Shown piece by piece: positions 33,569 through 42,415 of a stretch of 64,000 bases of DNA. The notes under the pieces are model-generated. The model was not told where the DNA came from and searched no databases. It saw only the letters and a list, made by a program, of their open reading frames with translations. The position numbers and the translations under genes were made by a program. The stretch is from the NCBI GenBank assembly GCA_046349935.1, contig JAXMBK010000016.1, forward strand, positions 1 to 64,000, written 5' to 3'. The DNA comes from CAIXSC01 sp046349935 (lineage in GTDB: Bacteria > Planctomycetota > Planctomycetia > Pirellulales > Pirellulaceae). Positions within the stretch are counted from its first letter, which is position 1. Every line of letters begins with the position of its first letter.

Positions 33569-33617
33569 AACAGGCTGGAAGCCTGTTCTACGGCCTGTTC
33601 TACGGCCTGTTCTACGG
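33569..33617 (-). repeat. stop-codon-linked palindrome, copy 5, with a 3 x 12-bp tandem
   Basis: On the minus strand, CCGTAGAACAGG is repeated three times in tandem (33606-33617, 33594-33605, 33582-33593) and the last unit continues into the palindrome AACAGGCT-TCC-AGCCTGTT (33569-33587). The first TAG is the stop of the lactate permease-type gene (33612-33614); the other two TAGs are in the same frame as spares. Confidence 0.92.
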
Positions 33618-35342
33618 GATCATCCACGGGACGACGTAGGCTTGCAGCAGGGTCAGGAGGCCGACGAGGCAGGCTAAGACGATGCTGTGGAGGAAGACGA
33701 ACCGCAGGATCTGGCCTTCTTGACCGGCTTGGTCGGTGGCGACGGCGGCGACGACGATACTTTGTGCGTCGATCATCTTTCCCATCACGCCGCCCGTGCT
33801 GTTGGAGCCGACGATCAACAATGGATTGAGCCCTAGCTGTTCCGCGGTGATTCGTTGCAGACTGCCGAACAGTGCATTCGACGAGGTGTCCGAACCGGTA
33901 AGGGCGACGCCGAGCCATCCCAACAGGGGCGCGAAGAAGGGGTACCACCAGCCGGTGCGAGTAAACGCCAGCCCCAGCGTGGCGTCGCTTCCGCAGTACT
34001 TCGTAGTAAATGCCACCGCCAGCATGCATGAAATGGTCAGCAAGGCCCAGCGCATCTTGACCACCGTGTCGAGCAGCTCGCGCAAGAACACCCGCGCGGG
34101 GATGCCGAGCCAAAAAGCCGACAGGACCGAGGCGAGGAAAATTCCCGTGCCGGTCGTGGAGAGCCACGGCAAGTCGTACACCGCTTTCTCCGCTTCGGCC
34201 GCGCGATTCGTCCCCTCGGCCACGACCGCCACCGGCGCCGTTCGATAGACGACGTCATGCAGTCTGGGGATCGGAATGGACGCCTTACTGAAGTGGGCCA
34301 GCACATTCGGCGACTTGGGATCGCCGCCGTTCAAGAAGCTCTTGAACTCGGGCCAGCCCCACAGGAAAACCATCAGCGACAGGATAGCCCAGGGCCCCCA
34401 AGCGCGTACCAACTGCCGCGTCGTGAGCGGCGACGGCACGACCGGCTCCTCTGTTGCCGAGCCGGCTGCCGAGTTCGCCGTCGAGTCTTGTGCAGCTTCC
34501 CCCCGTTCGTCGGCGAATCGCCACGTATCTGCCGGCTGCCAGAAACGCAGGAACAGGGCCAGTGAAACCATCGAGCCGACTCCCCCGACCACATCGACCA
34601 ATGCCGGCCCGTGGAAGTTGGCCATCACGAACTGCAACACCGCGAAACTCCCGCCGCTTACCAGAATCGCAGGCCAGCAGCCGACGACGCCCCGCCACCC
34701 TGACATGATGGCGATGAGCCACACGGGGATGATCATCGACAACAGGGGCAGTTGGCGACCGGCGACCTGGCTGAGCGCCATCTCGTCCAGCCCCGAAATC
34801 TTCGCCAGCGTGATGATGGGAGTCCCCAACGCGCCGAAGGCGACGGGGGCCGTATTGGCCAACAGAGCCAACCCCGCAGCGTAGCGCGGCGAAAACCCAA
34901 TGCCGATCAGGAGGGCGGCGGAGATGGCGACGGGGGTCCCGAAACCGGCCGCCCCTTCGATAAAGCTGCCGAACGAGAACGCGATCAACAAGGCCTGCAT
35001 GCGGCGATCGGGCGACAAGGCCACGACGGACCGCTTCACTGTCTCAAACTCGCCGGCGTGCACCGTAAGTCGGTAGAGAAAGACGGCGGCCAGCACGATC
35101 CAGCCGATCGGAACAAGCCCAAACGCTGCGCCGAACAAGGCCGCTCCACACGCCGACGACGCGGGCATTCCATAGCCCCAGACGGCGACTGCTAGCGACA
35201 CGGCCAATCCCGCCATCGCCGCTCGATGCGCCGCCACTCCCGCGACCAACAGTCCCAGGAGTGCGACGATCGGAATGGCCGCCATGAGCGTCGAGAGCCA
35301 GGAGGAGCCGAGCGGATCGTAAACCTGAACCCATTCCATCAT
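33612..35342 (-). CDS. L-lactate permease (LctP) family transporter
   Basis: 576 residues from ATG 35342 (ATG 35339 is equally possible). At least a dozen hydrophobic helices. LctP family signatures include SFGSFIEGAAGFGTPVAISAALLIGIGF (about 115-142), ANTAPVAFGALGTPI, LGWLGVALTGSDTSSNALFGSLQ and VGSNSTGGVMGKMIDAQSIVVA near the C-terminus. The family transports lactate and glycolate across the inner membrane by proton symport. A central soluble segment (about 280-370) is more divergent than usual. The gene is divergent from the propeller protein at 35421 with a 78-base gap. Its end carries the triple repeat described at 33569-33617, and it converges on the small gene before it. Confidence 0.93.
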   Translation of the reverse strand: MMEWVQVYDPLGSSWLSTLMAAIPIVALLGLLVAGVAAHRAAMAGLAVSLAVAVWGYGMPASSACGAALFGAAFGLVPIGWIVLAAVFLYRLTVHAGEFETVKRSVVALSPDRRMQALLIAFSFGSFIEGAAGFGTPVAISAALLIGIGFSPRYAAGLALLANTAPVAFGALGTPIITLAKISGLDEMALSQVAGRQLPLLSMIIPVWLIAIMSGWRGVVGCWPAILVSGGSFAVLQFVMANFHGPALVDVVGGVGSMVSLALFLRFWQPADTWRFADERGEAAQDSTANSAAGSATEEPVVPSPLTTRQLVRAWGPWAILSLMVFLWGWPEFKSFLNGGDPKSPNVLAHFSKASIPIPRLHDVVYRTAPVAVVAEGTNRAAEAEKAVYDLPWLSTTGTGIFLASVLSAFWLGIPARVFLRELLDTVVKMRWALLTISCMLAVAFTTKYCGSDATLGLAFTRTGWWYPFFAPLLGWLGVALTGSDTSSNALFGSLQRITAEQLGLNPLLIVGSNSTGGVMGKMIDAQSIVVAAVATDQAGQEGQILRFVFLHSIVLACLVGLLTLLQAYVVPWMIP

Positions 35343-35420
35343 GCTGGTCCGTGAAGTGATAATGAGGCCGCGTTCAAGGCGGGTTCGCGACGCAATCTTT
35401 TCTAGACAAAGCCCAGCATC

Positions 35421-38400
35421 ATGCCGACTTTCCTTCTGCTCTACAACCAAGCGATTCGTGCATGTTCGGTTCTTCGTTCCGCGACCTTACTCGGCTTGTT
35501 CCTTCTGAGCCGCCTGCTGCCGGCAGCGCCCGCCTTTGCAAGCGATCCTGCGCAGACGGCCGTCGATGTGGTCTGTCCGGCGGTCGTCTATGACGACGCG
35601 AACGAACGTGGCCGTGATGTTCCCCATTCGCCGCGCCCTGTGCGACTGACCGTCGTCGCCAAACTGGAACGCGACGCGGCCGATCCGGCCAGGGATCGAA
35701 AACAGGCGGCGAGCCCCGCTGACGCCTGGCAACGACTCGCCGCTCCGCCGACGTTGATCGTCGAACGCGTGCTCTTCGGCGCCGCCCCCGGAACGCGCAT
35801 CCGCATCGAGGACTTTCGTTATGCGGCCGTGCCGGCTGACGCCGAAAGTCAGTCCTACATCTACTCGCTAGTGGTCGAACGGCGCGACGGGAAGGCCGTC
35901 TGGAGTCTCAACGGCTATTACTCATATGACCGCATTTTTCCCATGTCCGACGAACCGGCCGCTCGAGCGTTCGCTCAAGCGCGACTCGACTGGTACGTCC
36001 TCGGCGCCTCCTCGATCCTCGTCGCGAAGCCCGCCGCAAGCTCCGACGCCCCGCCGACGAAGCCGTCAACCGATCAGACGAACATTCCTTTCGATCCGTT
36101 TGGTCCCGAATCGGGCGAGAGCGAAATCGCTGGTCAGTTCGTGGTCGAACGGGTCCTTCACGGAAGCCATCAGCCAGGCCAGAGGATTTCCCTGAAGAAG
36201 CCGCCTCACTTGCTGCCTTCTTGGCCGGAAGAGGGCCCCGTCGTATTTCTGCTGGACGAGGACGACCGCATTCTTATGCGTTGGCCCGTGACGATGATCG
36301 AACAAGTCAATCAGTCGTTGGCGAGACGCGACAGCCATCCCGTCCGAACGCAAGTCGGCCGCGACGGGGCGTCGACCACGGTGCGCGAGATCATCCTGGC
36401 GGGGACGCGCGCCTCAGCGATCGACCTGCTCAGCACTCGCGAAGAGCCCTTCGCGCGACTCGCCAGCCGCCGCTTGCTGGTCGACGGCGAGGCGGCGGTC
36501 CCCGACGTGACGGCGGCAGTCGAGCGCGAGTTGTGGAACAGCGAATCGGGCGAGCGTCGGTTCTTGCGTCACTCGCGTCTCATTCGGATTCTGGCGGAAC
36601 TGGAGTCTCGGCGTACTGACGGCCGAGTGACTCGCCTGATCGACGACCTGCTCGCGGAGGCGGAAGGCGGCCGACCGTTTCCGGGCGTCGCGACGCCCAG
36701 CCTCCCCGAAGCGCCGCAGCGTCCAGACCGAGGCGTCTACGATGCGCTGGACGACGCACACAACCACTCCCTCGCCTGGCTGCTGTTGGCGGTCGATCCC
36801 GATTTCGCCGCCCAACGCTATGCCGCGCGTCTCGCGCGACTCCGCGACATCGCCGCGTATGGTTGGAAGGACGAGGCCCAATGGGCGCTCGATCGGCTCC
36901 AACTGCTCGATCGGCTGGACTTGAAACGCATCGAGGTGCAGGGCCCCGAGTCGTCGCAGTGCGTCTGGGAAGCCGGCCTGGGCGGCGTTGATCTCAGCCA
37001 CTATCACATCGCCTTTTCGCGCGACGGGCGTCTGATCGCAGTCGTCAGCCGCTCCAAGTCGCGCGTCTGGCGATTGGCAGATCAGACGCTTGCGGCGCAG
37101 ATGCAATTCGCCTTTTCTTCGGTTCACGACGTCGCGTTCTCGCCGGACGGCCGGGTGGTCCATGTTACGTGTCGAGTTCCCGAGCGGCATTGGGAATGGG
37201 ACATCGCCTCGGGCGAGGTTCACGAGCGCAGCCTCCCCGACGCGCTCGATCCCAGTCGCCGCACAGCCGCCGCGACGCAACGCAAATTGCCCTTCCAATC
37301 GATCGATGCGATCCAGATCGGCGATCAATGGTGGACGTTGGAGGAAATTAAGGGAGCAAAGCCGCCTGGCAAACGCGAAACGCTGCCGGCCCCGGATGAT
37401 CCCTTCGACGTCAGCGCCCCCAACTCGGTCGTCGCCCTGCGGCGGCGTGATGCGGACGACGAGTGTCGCGTGCGTGACGAGCAAGAATTGGGATTTCGAG
37501 CGACGCAGTTGATCTTGAGCGGCGATGGGAAGAGGTTGGCCGCGCTCGGCGCCGACCACGCTGCGATCGTCTCGGTCGAGTCGGGGGAAGTCGCGACCGC
37601 CTGGTTGCTTCTCCTGACGCCGCGCAACGCAAGGGAACTCACCGGCGTCCCTGTATTCACGCTGTCGCATGACGGCAGTCGTTTGGCCGTCGCGTTGCCG
37701 TACGCTCCCCCGCGAGTTTTCGACATGAACACGGGGAAGCCAGTGCGCCTGCACCTGGGTCACCACTCGTCGGTCGTCGCCGCGGAGTTTGTCAACGACG
37801 AAGTGCTGCGAACGCGCGATGCCTCGGGCGTCGTTTATCGTTGGAATGCGTCGACGGGCGAGCGGGTCGCTAACGCGGATGAAGATCGTCGGTGGCATCC
37901 AGAACGTCAGGCGATTCGAGACCGCGAACGAAATCCCGAAGGACTCGATGAGTTGGGTCGGCGGTGGCTGTTTGTCGGCCAAGAAGGTGGAAAGTACATG
38001 CGGTTTGGCGCCTACGACGTCTACGTCCGAGATCGCGAGGCGGCGGGTGCGTCGAAACCAACGGCCGACGTTCTTGAGGCGGAGCTCGATTTAAACCAAG
38101 GTCGGCTACTCGGGCGAATTCACATGCAATGGGGGCAATATCGCGGGCCGGGTCTCGTGCCGGGCGGCGAGTACCTTCATGTCGAAACGCAGATTTTCTC
38201 GAGACGCGACCTCCACCCCGTGTCCGCCGTCAATCTGGTTGGTGAGACGGAGCTGATGGCGTTCAGCGCTGATGGACGGCGCTATGCCTTGGCGACATTC
38301 GAACGCGATGTTCCCGCAGTGCGGCGCGAGCGAGTTCGCGGCGAGGTGGACTGGAGACGGCGAGTGCGCGTGCACGATACGCGAACGGGCAAGACGCTCT

Positions 38401-38516
38401 TCTCGCGACCGACGACGGTCGACGTGCGCTCGTTGGCCATCTCGCCCGACCTGACGCAATTGGCGGTGCTCGATGTGGAGCATCGGCTGGAGATTTGGCC
38501 GCTCCCTGGAGAGTAG
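35421..38516 (+). CDS. large secreted protein with C-terminal WD40-like beta-propeller
   Basis: 1031 residues with an N-terminal signal (about 10-41, ending ...AFAS). The N-terminal 330 residues contain two similar blocks, each about a promise-like segment VERVLFGAAPGTRIRIEDF (about 113-131) and VERVLHGSHQPGQRISLKKP (about 236-255), which are not a named domain. The C-terminal 500 residues show repeated WD40-like strands: IAFSRDGRLIAVVSRSKSRVWRL, DVAFSPDGRVVHVTCRV, LSGDGKRLAALGADHAAIVS and LSHDGSRLAVALPYAPPRVFDM, and a last one SADGRRYALATF. The protein probably forms a propeller scaffold outside the cytoplasm; no catalytic motif was seen. Divergent from LctP; the next genes follow on the same strand. 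Confidence 0.78.
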   Translation: MPTFLLLYNQAIRACSVLRSATLLGLFLLSRLLPAAPAFASDPAQTAVDVVCPAVVYDDANERGRDVPHSPRPVRLTVVAKLERDAADPARDRKQAASPADAWQRLAAPPTLIVERVLFGAAPGTRIRIEDFRYAAVPADAESQSYIYSLVVERRDGKAVWSLNGYYSYDRIFPMSDEPAARAFAQARLDWYVLGASSILVAKPAASSDAPPTKPSTDQTNIPFDPFGPESGESEIAGQFVVERVLHGSHQPGQRISLKKPPHLLPSWPEEGPVVFLLDEDDRILMRWPVTMIEQVNQSLARRDSHPVRTQVGRDGASTTVREIILAGTRASAIDLLSTREEPFARLASRRLLVDGEAAVPDVTAAVERELWNSESGERRFLRHSRLIRILAELESRRTDGRVTRLIDDLLAEAEGGRPFPGVATPSLPEAPQRPDRGVYDALDDAHNHSLAWLLLAVDPDFAAQRYAARLARLRDIAAYGWKDEAQWALDRLQLLDRLDLKRIEVQGPESSQCVWEAGLGGVDLSHYHIAFSRDGRLIAVVSRSKSRVWRLADQTLAAQMQFAFSSVHDVAFSPDGRVVHVTCRVPERHWEWDIASGEVHERSLPDALDPSRRTAAATQRKLPFQSIDAIQIGDQWWTLEEIKGAKPPGKRETLPAPDDPFDVSAPNSVVALRRRDADDECRVRDEQELGFRATQLILSGDGKRLAALGADHAAIVSVESGEVATAWLLLLTPRNARELTGVPVFTLSHDGSRLAVALPYAPPRVFDMNTGKPVRLHLGHHSSVVAAEFVNDEVLRTRDASGVVYRWNASTGERVANADEDRRWHPERQAIRDRERNPEGLDELGRRWLFVGQEGGKYMRFGAYDVYVRDREAAGASKPTADVLEAELDLNQGRLLGRIHMQWGQYRGPGLVPGGEYLHVETQIFSRRDLHPVSAVNLVGETELMAFSADGRRYALATFERDVPAVRRERVRGEVDWRRRVRVHDTRTGKTLFSRPTTVDVRSLAISPDLTQLAVLDVEHRLEIWPLPGE

Positions 38517-38570
38517 AATGCGGCTGGTTCGCAAGCCAATTCAAGAATTCTTTACGAGGAGGCGAGTTGC

Positions 38571-39299
38571 ATGCATCACCTTGATTCGGCGCCTCGATTC
38601 GATCTGAGTGAGGAATTCGCTCCACGCTTGGTCGCGGCCAGCCTTCTCGCAGTATGTCTTGCCGTAGCTGGCTGCGGGGCGAGCGACTCGCCCAAATCAG
38701 ACTCTCGGAGCGAGGGCGCGCCGGCTCCTTCGTCGTCGACCGCGAGTTCTGAGAAGGCCGGCGTCGACTTGCTGGCGCGCATCGAACTTCCCCGCGACCA
38801 AGTTCAAGGCGAGTGTCGCCTGGAAGACGGCGCACTCGTCATTCGCGCGGAGCAGGCGGCCTATCTGGAGGCGCCCGTCGATTTACCCGAGCATTACATG
38901 CTGGACATGCAGGTCCAACGACTGCAAGGCGACGGATCTTTGAACGTCGGCCTCGTCGTCGGGCCGTCGCAAGTGATGTCCGTGGTCGAAGGCTGGCGCA
39001 ACCGTCAACACGGGCTGAGCTTGGTCGGCGGCGTACCCGGAAACCAGAACCGAACCACTACGACTCGCCAAATCTTCCAAGGTGCGGCTGCCAAAGTGCG
39101 ATTGCGCTACGTCGTCTCGCCGAACGAAGTGACTGTCCTGTACAACGGGGACGTCGTCACACAATGGAAGGGCGACCCGCAAGAGTTGTCGCTCGACGTC
39201 AACACGTTCCCGCCGCGTACTCCGCGACGACTGATGATCGGCGGCTGGGGGGCGACGTTGCGCGTGTCGGAGGCGAGACTGATAGAAATGAGTCCCTAA
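38571..39299 (+). CDS. predicted lipoprotein with a DUF1080-like/LamG-type fold
   Basis: 242 residues; ATG 38571 with strong Shine-Dalgarno GAGGAGG at 38556-38562. A hydrophobic stretch ends in LAVAGC, a lipobox, so it should be acylated at Cys. After a low-complexity Ser/Pro/Ala linker, the domain (RCRLEDGALVIRAEQAAYLEAP-like segment ECRLEDGALVIRAEQAAYLEAPV, YMLDMQVQRLQGDGSLNVGLVVG, VRLRYVVSPNEVTVLYNGDVVTQW, RLMIGGWGATLRVSEARL) has the beta-sandwich pattern of DUF1080/LamG-type folds. This fold match is inferred by pattern. The next gene begins four bases after its stop, so it is likely cotranscribed with the CNNM-type membrane protein. Confidence 0.78.
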   Translation: MHHLDSAPRFDLSEEFAPRLVAASLLAVCLAVAGCGASDSPKSDSRSEGAPAPSSSTASSEKAGVDLLARIELPRDQVQGECRLEDGALVIRAEQAAYLEAPVDLPEHYMLDMQVQRLQGDGSLNVGLVVGPSQVMSVVEGWRNRQHGLSLVGGVPGNQNRTTTTRQIFQGAAAKVRLRYVVSPNEVTVLYNGDVVTQWKGDPQELSLDVNTFPPRTPRRLMIGGWGATLRVSEARLIEMSP

Positions 39300-39303
39300 C
39301 GGT

Positions 39304-40647
39304 ATGGCACAGATTGAGTTTCTTGTCGTCGCGATCATGGTGGCGCTGAACGCCGTGTTTGCGGGCTACGAGATCGCCCTCGCTTCCGTCTCTGTCGCTC
39401 GCTTACAGGCCCTGGTCGAACAGAAGCGCCGCGGCGCCGCGGCGGCGCTGGCCATGAAGCTGGAAATCGAAAAGAGCCTCGCCGTCGTTCAACTCGGCAT
39501 CACGCTCGTCGGCGTCATCGCGGGCGCGACCGGCGGCGCCAGCGCCGCCGAAGATATTGCTCCGCACCTGCAGGCTCGAGGCTTCGACGAACTGACGGCC
39601 GACTTGGCCGCCGTCGTGCTCGTGGTTGCGCCCCTTACTGCCGTCACGATCGTGATCGGCGAGTTGGTTCCCAAGCTGTTCGCGCTGCGGCACAAAGAGT
39701 GGGTTTGTCTGGGTCTTTCGCCGCTCATGAAGTTCTTTACCGTCGCGGTCTGGCCGGCCGTATGGCTTCTGGAGTGGGCCGCGTCCGGCGTGATGACGTG
39801 GATCGAGCGGATTTGGCGTCCCCGGGGAACCGCCGACCTGCGGGCGGAAGCGGCCGAGTTGCAGGAATTGCGCGCCATCGCCAGTCTCGCGCGTACATCT
39901 CGGCTGATCGGCTCTCGTGAGGAGAACATTATTCTTGGCGCGGCGCGACTTTCCGCCCGCCCCATTGGTGAAATCGCGCTGCCTGCCGAGCACATCCGCA
40001 TGCTGGCGCTCGACCAAACCCTCAGCGAAAGCCTGATCGCAGCGCACCTCGACTTGCACACTCGGTTCCCCGTGGCCGAAATTGCGGACGATCCACAATC
40101 GATCGTCGGCTACGTGACGTTCAAGGACATCGTCGCCGCGATGAAGCTCAACCCGCTCGCACCGAACATCCGCGGCATCGTTCGCGACATTCAAGAGTTT
40201 CCGAGCAGCACGTCGATCTCCATGGCCCTCGAACAACTGCTGAAACTGCACACCCATATCGCACTCGTGCGCGACGATCGGCAAGGCGTCGTCGGCATGA
40301 TCACCTTGGAAGACATCGTTGAGGAACTGATCGGCGATATTCAGGACGAACACGACTTGTTGCCGTTGCACGTGATTCGCGCCGGCGAGGGCTGGATCAT
40401 CGGCGGCGGCGCGACGCTCGAACGCATCCACGAACTTACGACGTTTCACTTGACGCCAGCCGGCAGTGCGCACAACCTCAGCGGGTGGATCATCGAGCGA
40501 CTGGGGCGAGCGCCGCACGGCAGCGATTTGATATTCGACGGCGAGGTGCGCATTTTGGTGCGTAAGACGCGTCGCGAACGAGTGCTCGAAGCCTACTTGC
40601 AACTCGCCGCCCCCGCCGCAGGTGCAGCCAGCCGACGCGAGACGTAA
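39304..40647 (+). CDS. CNNM/HlyC-CorC family membrane protein
   Basis: 447 residues. The N-terminal DUF21 region (about 1-180) has three to four helices (LVVAIMVALNAVFAGYEIALASVSVARLQAL with the usual small-residue pattern, LAVVQLGITLVGVIAGATGGASAAE, LVVAPLTAVTIVIGELVPK). Then a cytoplasmic CBS pair (about 205-330; IVGYVTFKDIVAAMK, VGMITLEDIVEELIGDIQDEHD) and the CorC/HlyC C-terminal domain (about 350-435; GEGWIIGGGATLERIHELTTFHL). The family is linked to magnesium and cobalt efflux or ion homeostasis. It overlaps in operon arrangement with the lipoprotein gene upstream (4 bases) and with the PH-domain gene downstream (14 bases). Ion specificity cannot be read here. Confidence 0.93.
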   Translation: MAQIEFLVVAIMVALNAVFAGYEIALASVSVARLQALVEQKRRGAAAALAMKLEIEKSLAVVQLGITLVGVIAGATGGASAAEDIAPHLQARGFDELTADLAAVVLVVAPLTAVTIVIGELVPKLFALRHKEWVCLGLSPLMKFFTVAVWPAVWLLEWAASGVMTWIERIWRPRGTADLRAEAAELQELRAIASLARTSRLIGSREENIILGAARLSARPIGEIALPAEHIRMLALDQTLSESLIAAHLDLHTRFPVAEIADDPQSIVGYVTFKDIVAAMKLNPLAPNIRGIVRDIQEFPSSTSISMALEQLLKLHTHIALVRDDRQGVVGMITLEDIVEELIGDIQDEHDLLPLHVIRAGEGWIIGGGATLERIHELTTFHLTPAGSAHNLSGWIIERLGRAPHGSDLIFDGEVRILVRKTRRERVLEAYLQLAAPAAGAASRRET

Positions 40648-40661
40648 AGGAGACGATCCAG

Positions 40662-41153
40662 ATGAACGAGAATCCTGAGCGCTGGTATTCCTCCAAAGTC
40701 GACTGGTGGTTGGCGCCGCTGCTGTGCCTCCCGCCTCTATCCTCGGTCATCGTCATCGCCGCCTCCGCTTACAACGGACGTTGGGACGCCTTCGGAATTG
40801 GGATCGTCGTCGCCTTCTTCGTCGCCGCACTGTACATCGGCTTGCTATTCCCGATTCGGTATGGTCTCGCCTCGGATCGGCTTACCGTGCGTTTCGGCCT
40901 CTGCCGCCAGCACATTGACTTCGCGAAAATTCAGGAAGTCGCGCCGACGAACAATCCGCTCAGTTCTCCCGCGTTGTCGCTGGATCGCCTGCGAATTCAA
41001 TTCGGACCCGGGATGCTGGACGCTGTGATGATCTCGCCCGCCCAGCGAGATCAATTCCTCGACGAGCTAGCCTACTTGGCTCAATTGCACCGCGAAGGCG
41101 ATCGACTCGTGCGTCGAGCAGGCGCCGACGAAGATCACTCGGCGTCGACGTGA
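40662..41153 (+). CDS. small membrane protein with bacterial PH domain
   Basis: 163 residues. Two transmembrane helices at about 14-34 and 44-65 (WWLAPLLCLPPLSSVIVIAAS, IGIVVAFFVAALYIGLLF) are followed by a bacterial PH (bPH) type domain: RYGLASDRLTVRFGLCRQHIDFAKIQEVAPTNNPLSSPALSLDRLRIQFG, then the helix RDQFLDELAYLAQLHRE. The spacing after the CNNM gene is 14 bases. PH-domain membrane proteins of this kind are widespread and mostly uncharacterised; a link to magnesium homeostasis is only by adjacency. Its 3' end overlaps that of the convergent PaiB gene by 19 bases. Confidence 0.82.
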   Translation: MNENPERWYSSKVDWWLAPLLCLPPLSSVIVIAASAYNGRWDAFGIGIVVAFFVAALYIGLLFPIRYGLASDRLTVRFGLCRQHIDFAKIQEVAPTNNPLSSPALSLDRLRIQFGPGMLDAVMISPAQRDQFLDELAYLAQLHREGDRLVRRAGADEDHSAST

Positions 41154-41767
41154 ATGAATGGCGCCATCAACTGGGCAAGCGCCCGCTGCTCGGAATCGTC
41201 TGAAGCCGAGAGCGCATCGTAGACCGCCTGTTGATCTTCGGCGGACCGATTCTGCCCCAGTTTGAACTTCCCTTCGACTCGCGTCACGACCAGCTCAAAC
41301 GCGACGATGCCTTGGATCAGTTTGTCGCGGTATTCGTCGGGCAGTTCGCCGTTCCAAGGGCTCTCGCGCCCGGCTTCGTAGGTCGCCGTGAGCTCGCGCA
41401 GGAGGGCGACGATCTGATCGTGGTCGTGCAGAATCCGCGTCTTCCCGTAAACGTGCACGGCGGCGTAGTTCCACGTGGGCACCGACGGATGCTCGACGTA
41501 CCAGGCGGGGGAAATGTAGGCATGGGGGCCGTGGAAAATGGCCAGCGTCTCGCGGTCCGACTCCATTTGCCGCCACTGCGGGTTGGCTCGAGCGACGTGG
41601 GCGATCAGGGTTCCCAAGTCGCCGCCTTCTGGACGCCAGAGCATCGGCAGATGGCTGGCGAACGGGCCCTCGTCCCCCGCGGTAACCAACGTCGCAAAGC
41701 TGTGCCGTGCGACGAATGAACGCAGCTGTGTGAGGTCATGGACGGCAAAGGAAGCGGGGACGTACAT
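41135..41767 (-). CDS. PaiB-like FMN-binding negative transcriptional regulator
   Basis: 210 residues from ATG 41767 (MYVPASFAVHDLTQLRSFVARHSFATLV). This is the PaiB/FMN-binding split-barrel family: GPFASHLPMLWRPEGGDLGTLIAHVARANPQW, FHGPHAYISPAWYVEHPSVPTWNYAAVHVYGK, and FELVVTRVEGKFKLGQNRSAEDQQAV. These conserved blocks match the family along its length. The Bacillus founder represses protease and sporulation genes; in most bacteria the role is unknown and may be metabolic. Its final bases overlap those of the convergent PH-domain gene by 19 bases. A TIGR03067 gene lies divergent upstream at 41884, 117 bases away. Confidence 0.92.
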   Translation of the reverse strand: MYVPASFAVHDLTQLRSFVARHSFATLVTAGDEGPFASHLPMLWRPEGGDLGTLIAHVARANPQWRQMESDRETLAIFHGPHAYISPAWYVEHPSVPTWNYAAVHVYGKTRILHDHDQIVALLRELTATYEAGRESPWNGELPDEYRDKLIQGIVAFELVVTRVEGKFKLGQNRSAEDQQAVYDALSASDDSEQRALAQLMAPFIHVDAE

Positions 41768-41883
41768 CGAGCGAATTCCAAGAAAGGCGGCCAGCGGTCT
41801 GGTCCGAGGCAAAGTCGCGGAAAGCCTGATATGCTAGCCGCTCGGTGCAATTATTCCTCACCCCCACTCGATCGAGAAAGCCC

Positions 41884-42336
41884 ATGTTGAACGTGGTCCT
41901 CAAGTCGTTGGTCGTGTTTAGTCTCTTCGCCTGCCCTTCGATCGCCTTCGCGGAAGACGCCTCACCAAAAACCAAGCTGCTCGGCGTCTGGCAAGCCATA
42001 TCGCTCAAGTTCGGCGACAAGGAGGCGCCTCCCGAAGCCGTGAAACTAATGCGGTTCACCTTCCGCGAGAACGAGTTGCTGCTGCGCGGCAATTTCCAAG
42101 ACGCCCGCGAGGTCAGTTGCAGCTACAAGTTCGATTCCAGCAAAGCGCCGATGGAGCTCGATTTCACGCCGCCGCAAAACGCCCCTACCATTTTGGGCAT
42201 TGCGCGCTTTCAGGGCGACAAGCTGGAACTGTGCCTCCGCCGCGCCGCACAGAACAAAGCTCGCCCCGCCGAATTCAAGACCGGCGGCGACGAGACGGTG
42301 CTGCTTGTGCAATTCGAGCGTGTCGCCGACAAGTAG
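41884..42336 (+). CDS. secreted TIGR03067-like domain protein
   Basis: 150 residues from ATG 41884. A signal peptide (MLNVVLKSLVVFSLFACPSIAFAE) precedes one beta-barrel-like domain: KLLGVWQAISLKFGDKEAPPEAVKLMRFTFRENELLLRGN, SCSYKFDSSKAPMELDFTP, and ILGIARFQGDKLELCLRRA. The LLGVWQ opening and overall layout are characteristic of planctomycete TIGR03067-type proteins, which resemble lipocalins in pattern. Function unknown. The stop codon (TAG, 42334-42336) abuts a large hairpin shared with the convergent DUF3500 gene. The gene may have its own promoter, as it is divergent from PaiB. Confidence 0.85.
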   Translation: MLNVVLKSLVVFSLFACPSIAFAEDASPKTKLLGVWQAISLKFGDKEAPPEAVKLMRFTFRENELLLRGNFQDAREVSCSYKFDSSKAPMELDFTPPQNAPTILGIARFQGDKLELCLRRAAQNKARPAEFKTGGDETVLLVQFERVADK

Positions 42337-42339
42337 ACA

Positions 42340-42411
42340 TTTCAGCCGACCCGCGCTAACGGGCGGCTCAGAGCGGTCGGAAACCGCCCGCTAGCGCGGG
42401 AGCGGCTGAAA
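42340..42411. repeat. large palindrome between convergent genes
   Basis: TTTCAGCCG (42340) ... CGGCTGAAA (42411) enclose an inner stem of CCCGCGCTAACGGGCGG (about 42350-42366) with CCGCCCGCTAGCGCGGG (42384-42400), 16 of 17 positions paired. The TAG stop of the plus gene ends four bases before the left arm and the TAG stop of the minus gene (42416-42418) lies just outside the right arm. May form a 3'-end structure for both transcripts. Confidence 0.88.
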
Positions 42412-42415
42412 GCGG

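Noticed and set aside
33401..33611. CRISPR or transposon end in the convergent gap
   Set aside because: The repeats are short palindromes and a terminator; no spacer pattern, transposase or flanking target duplication was seen.
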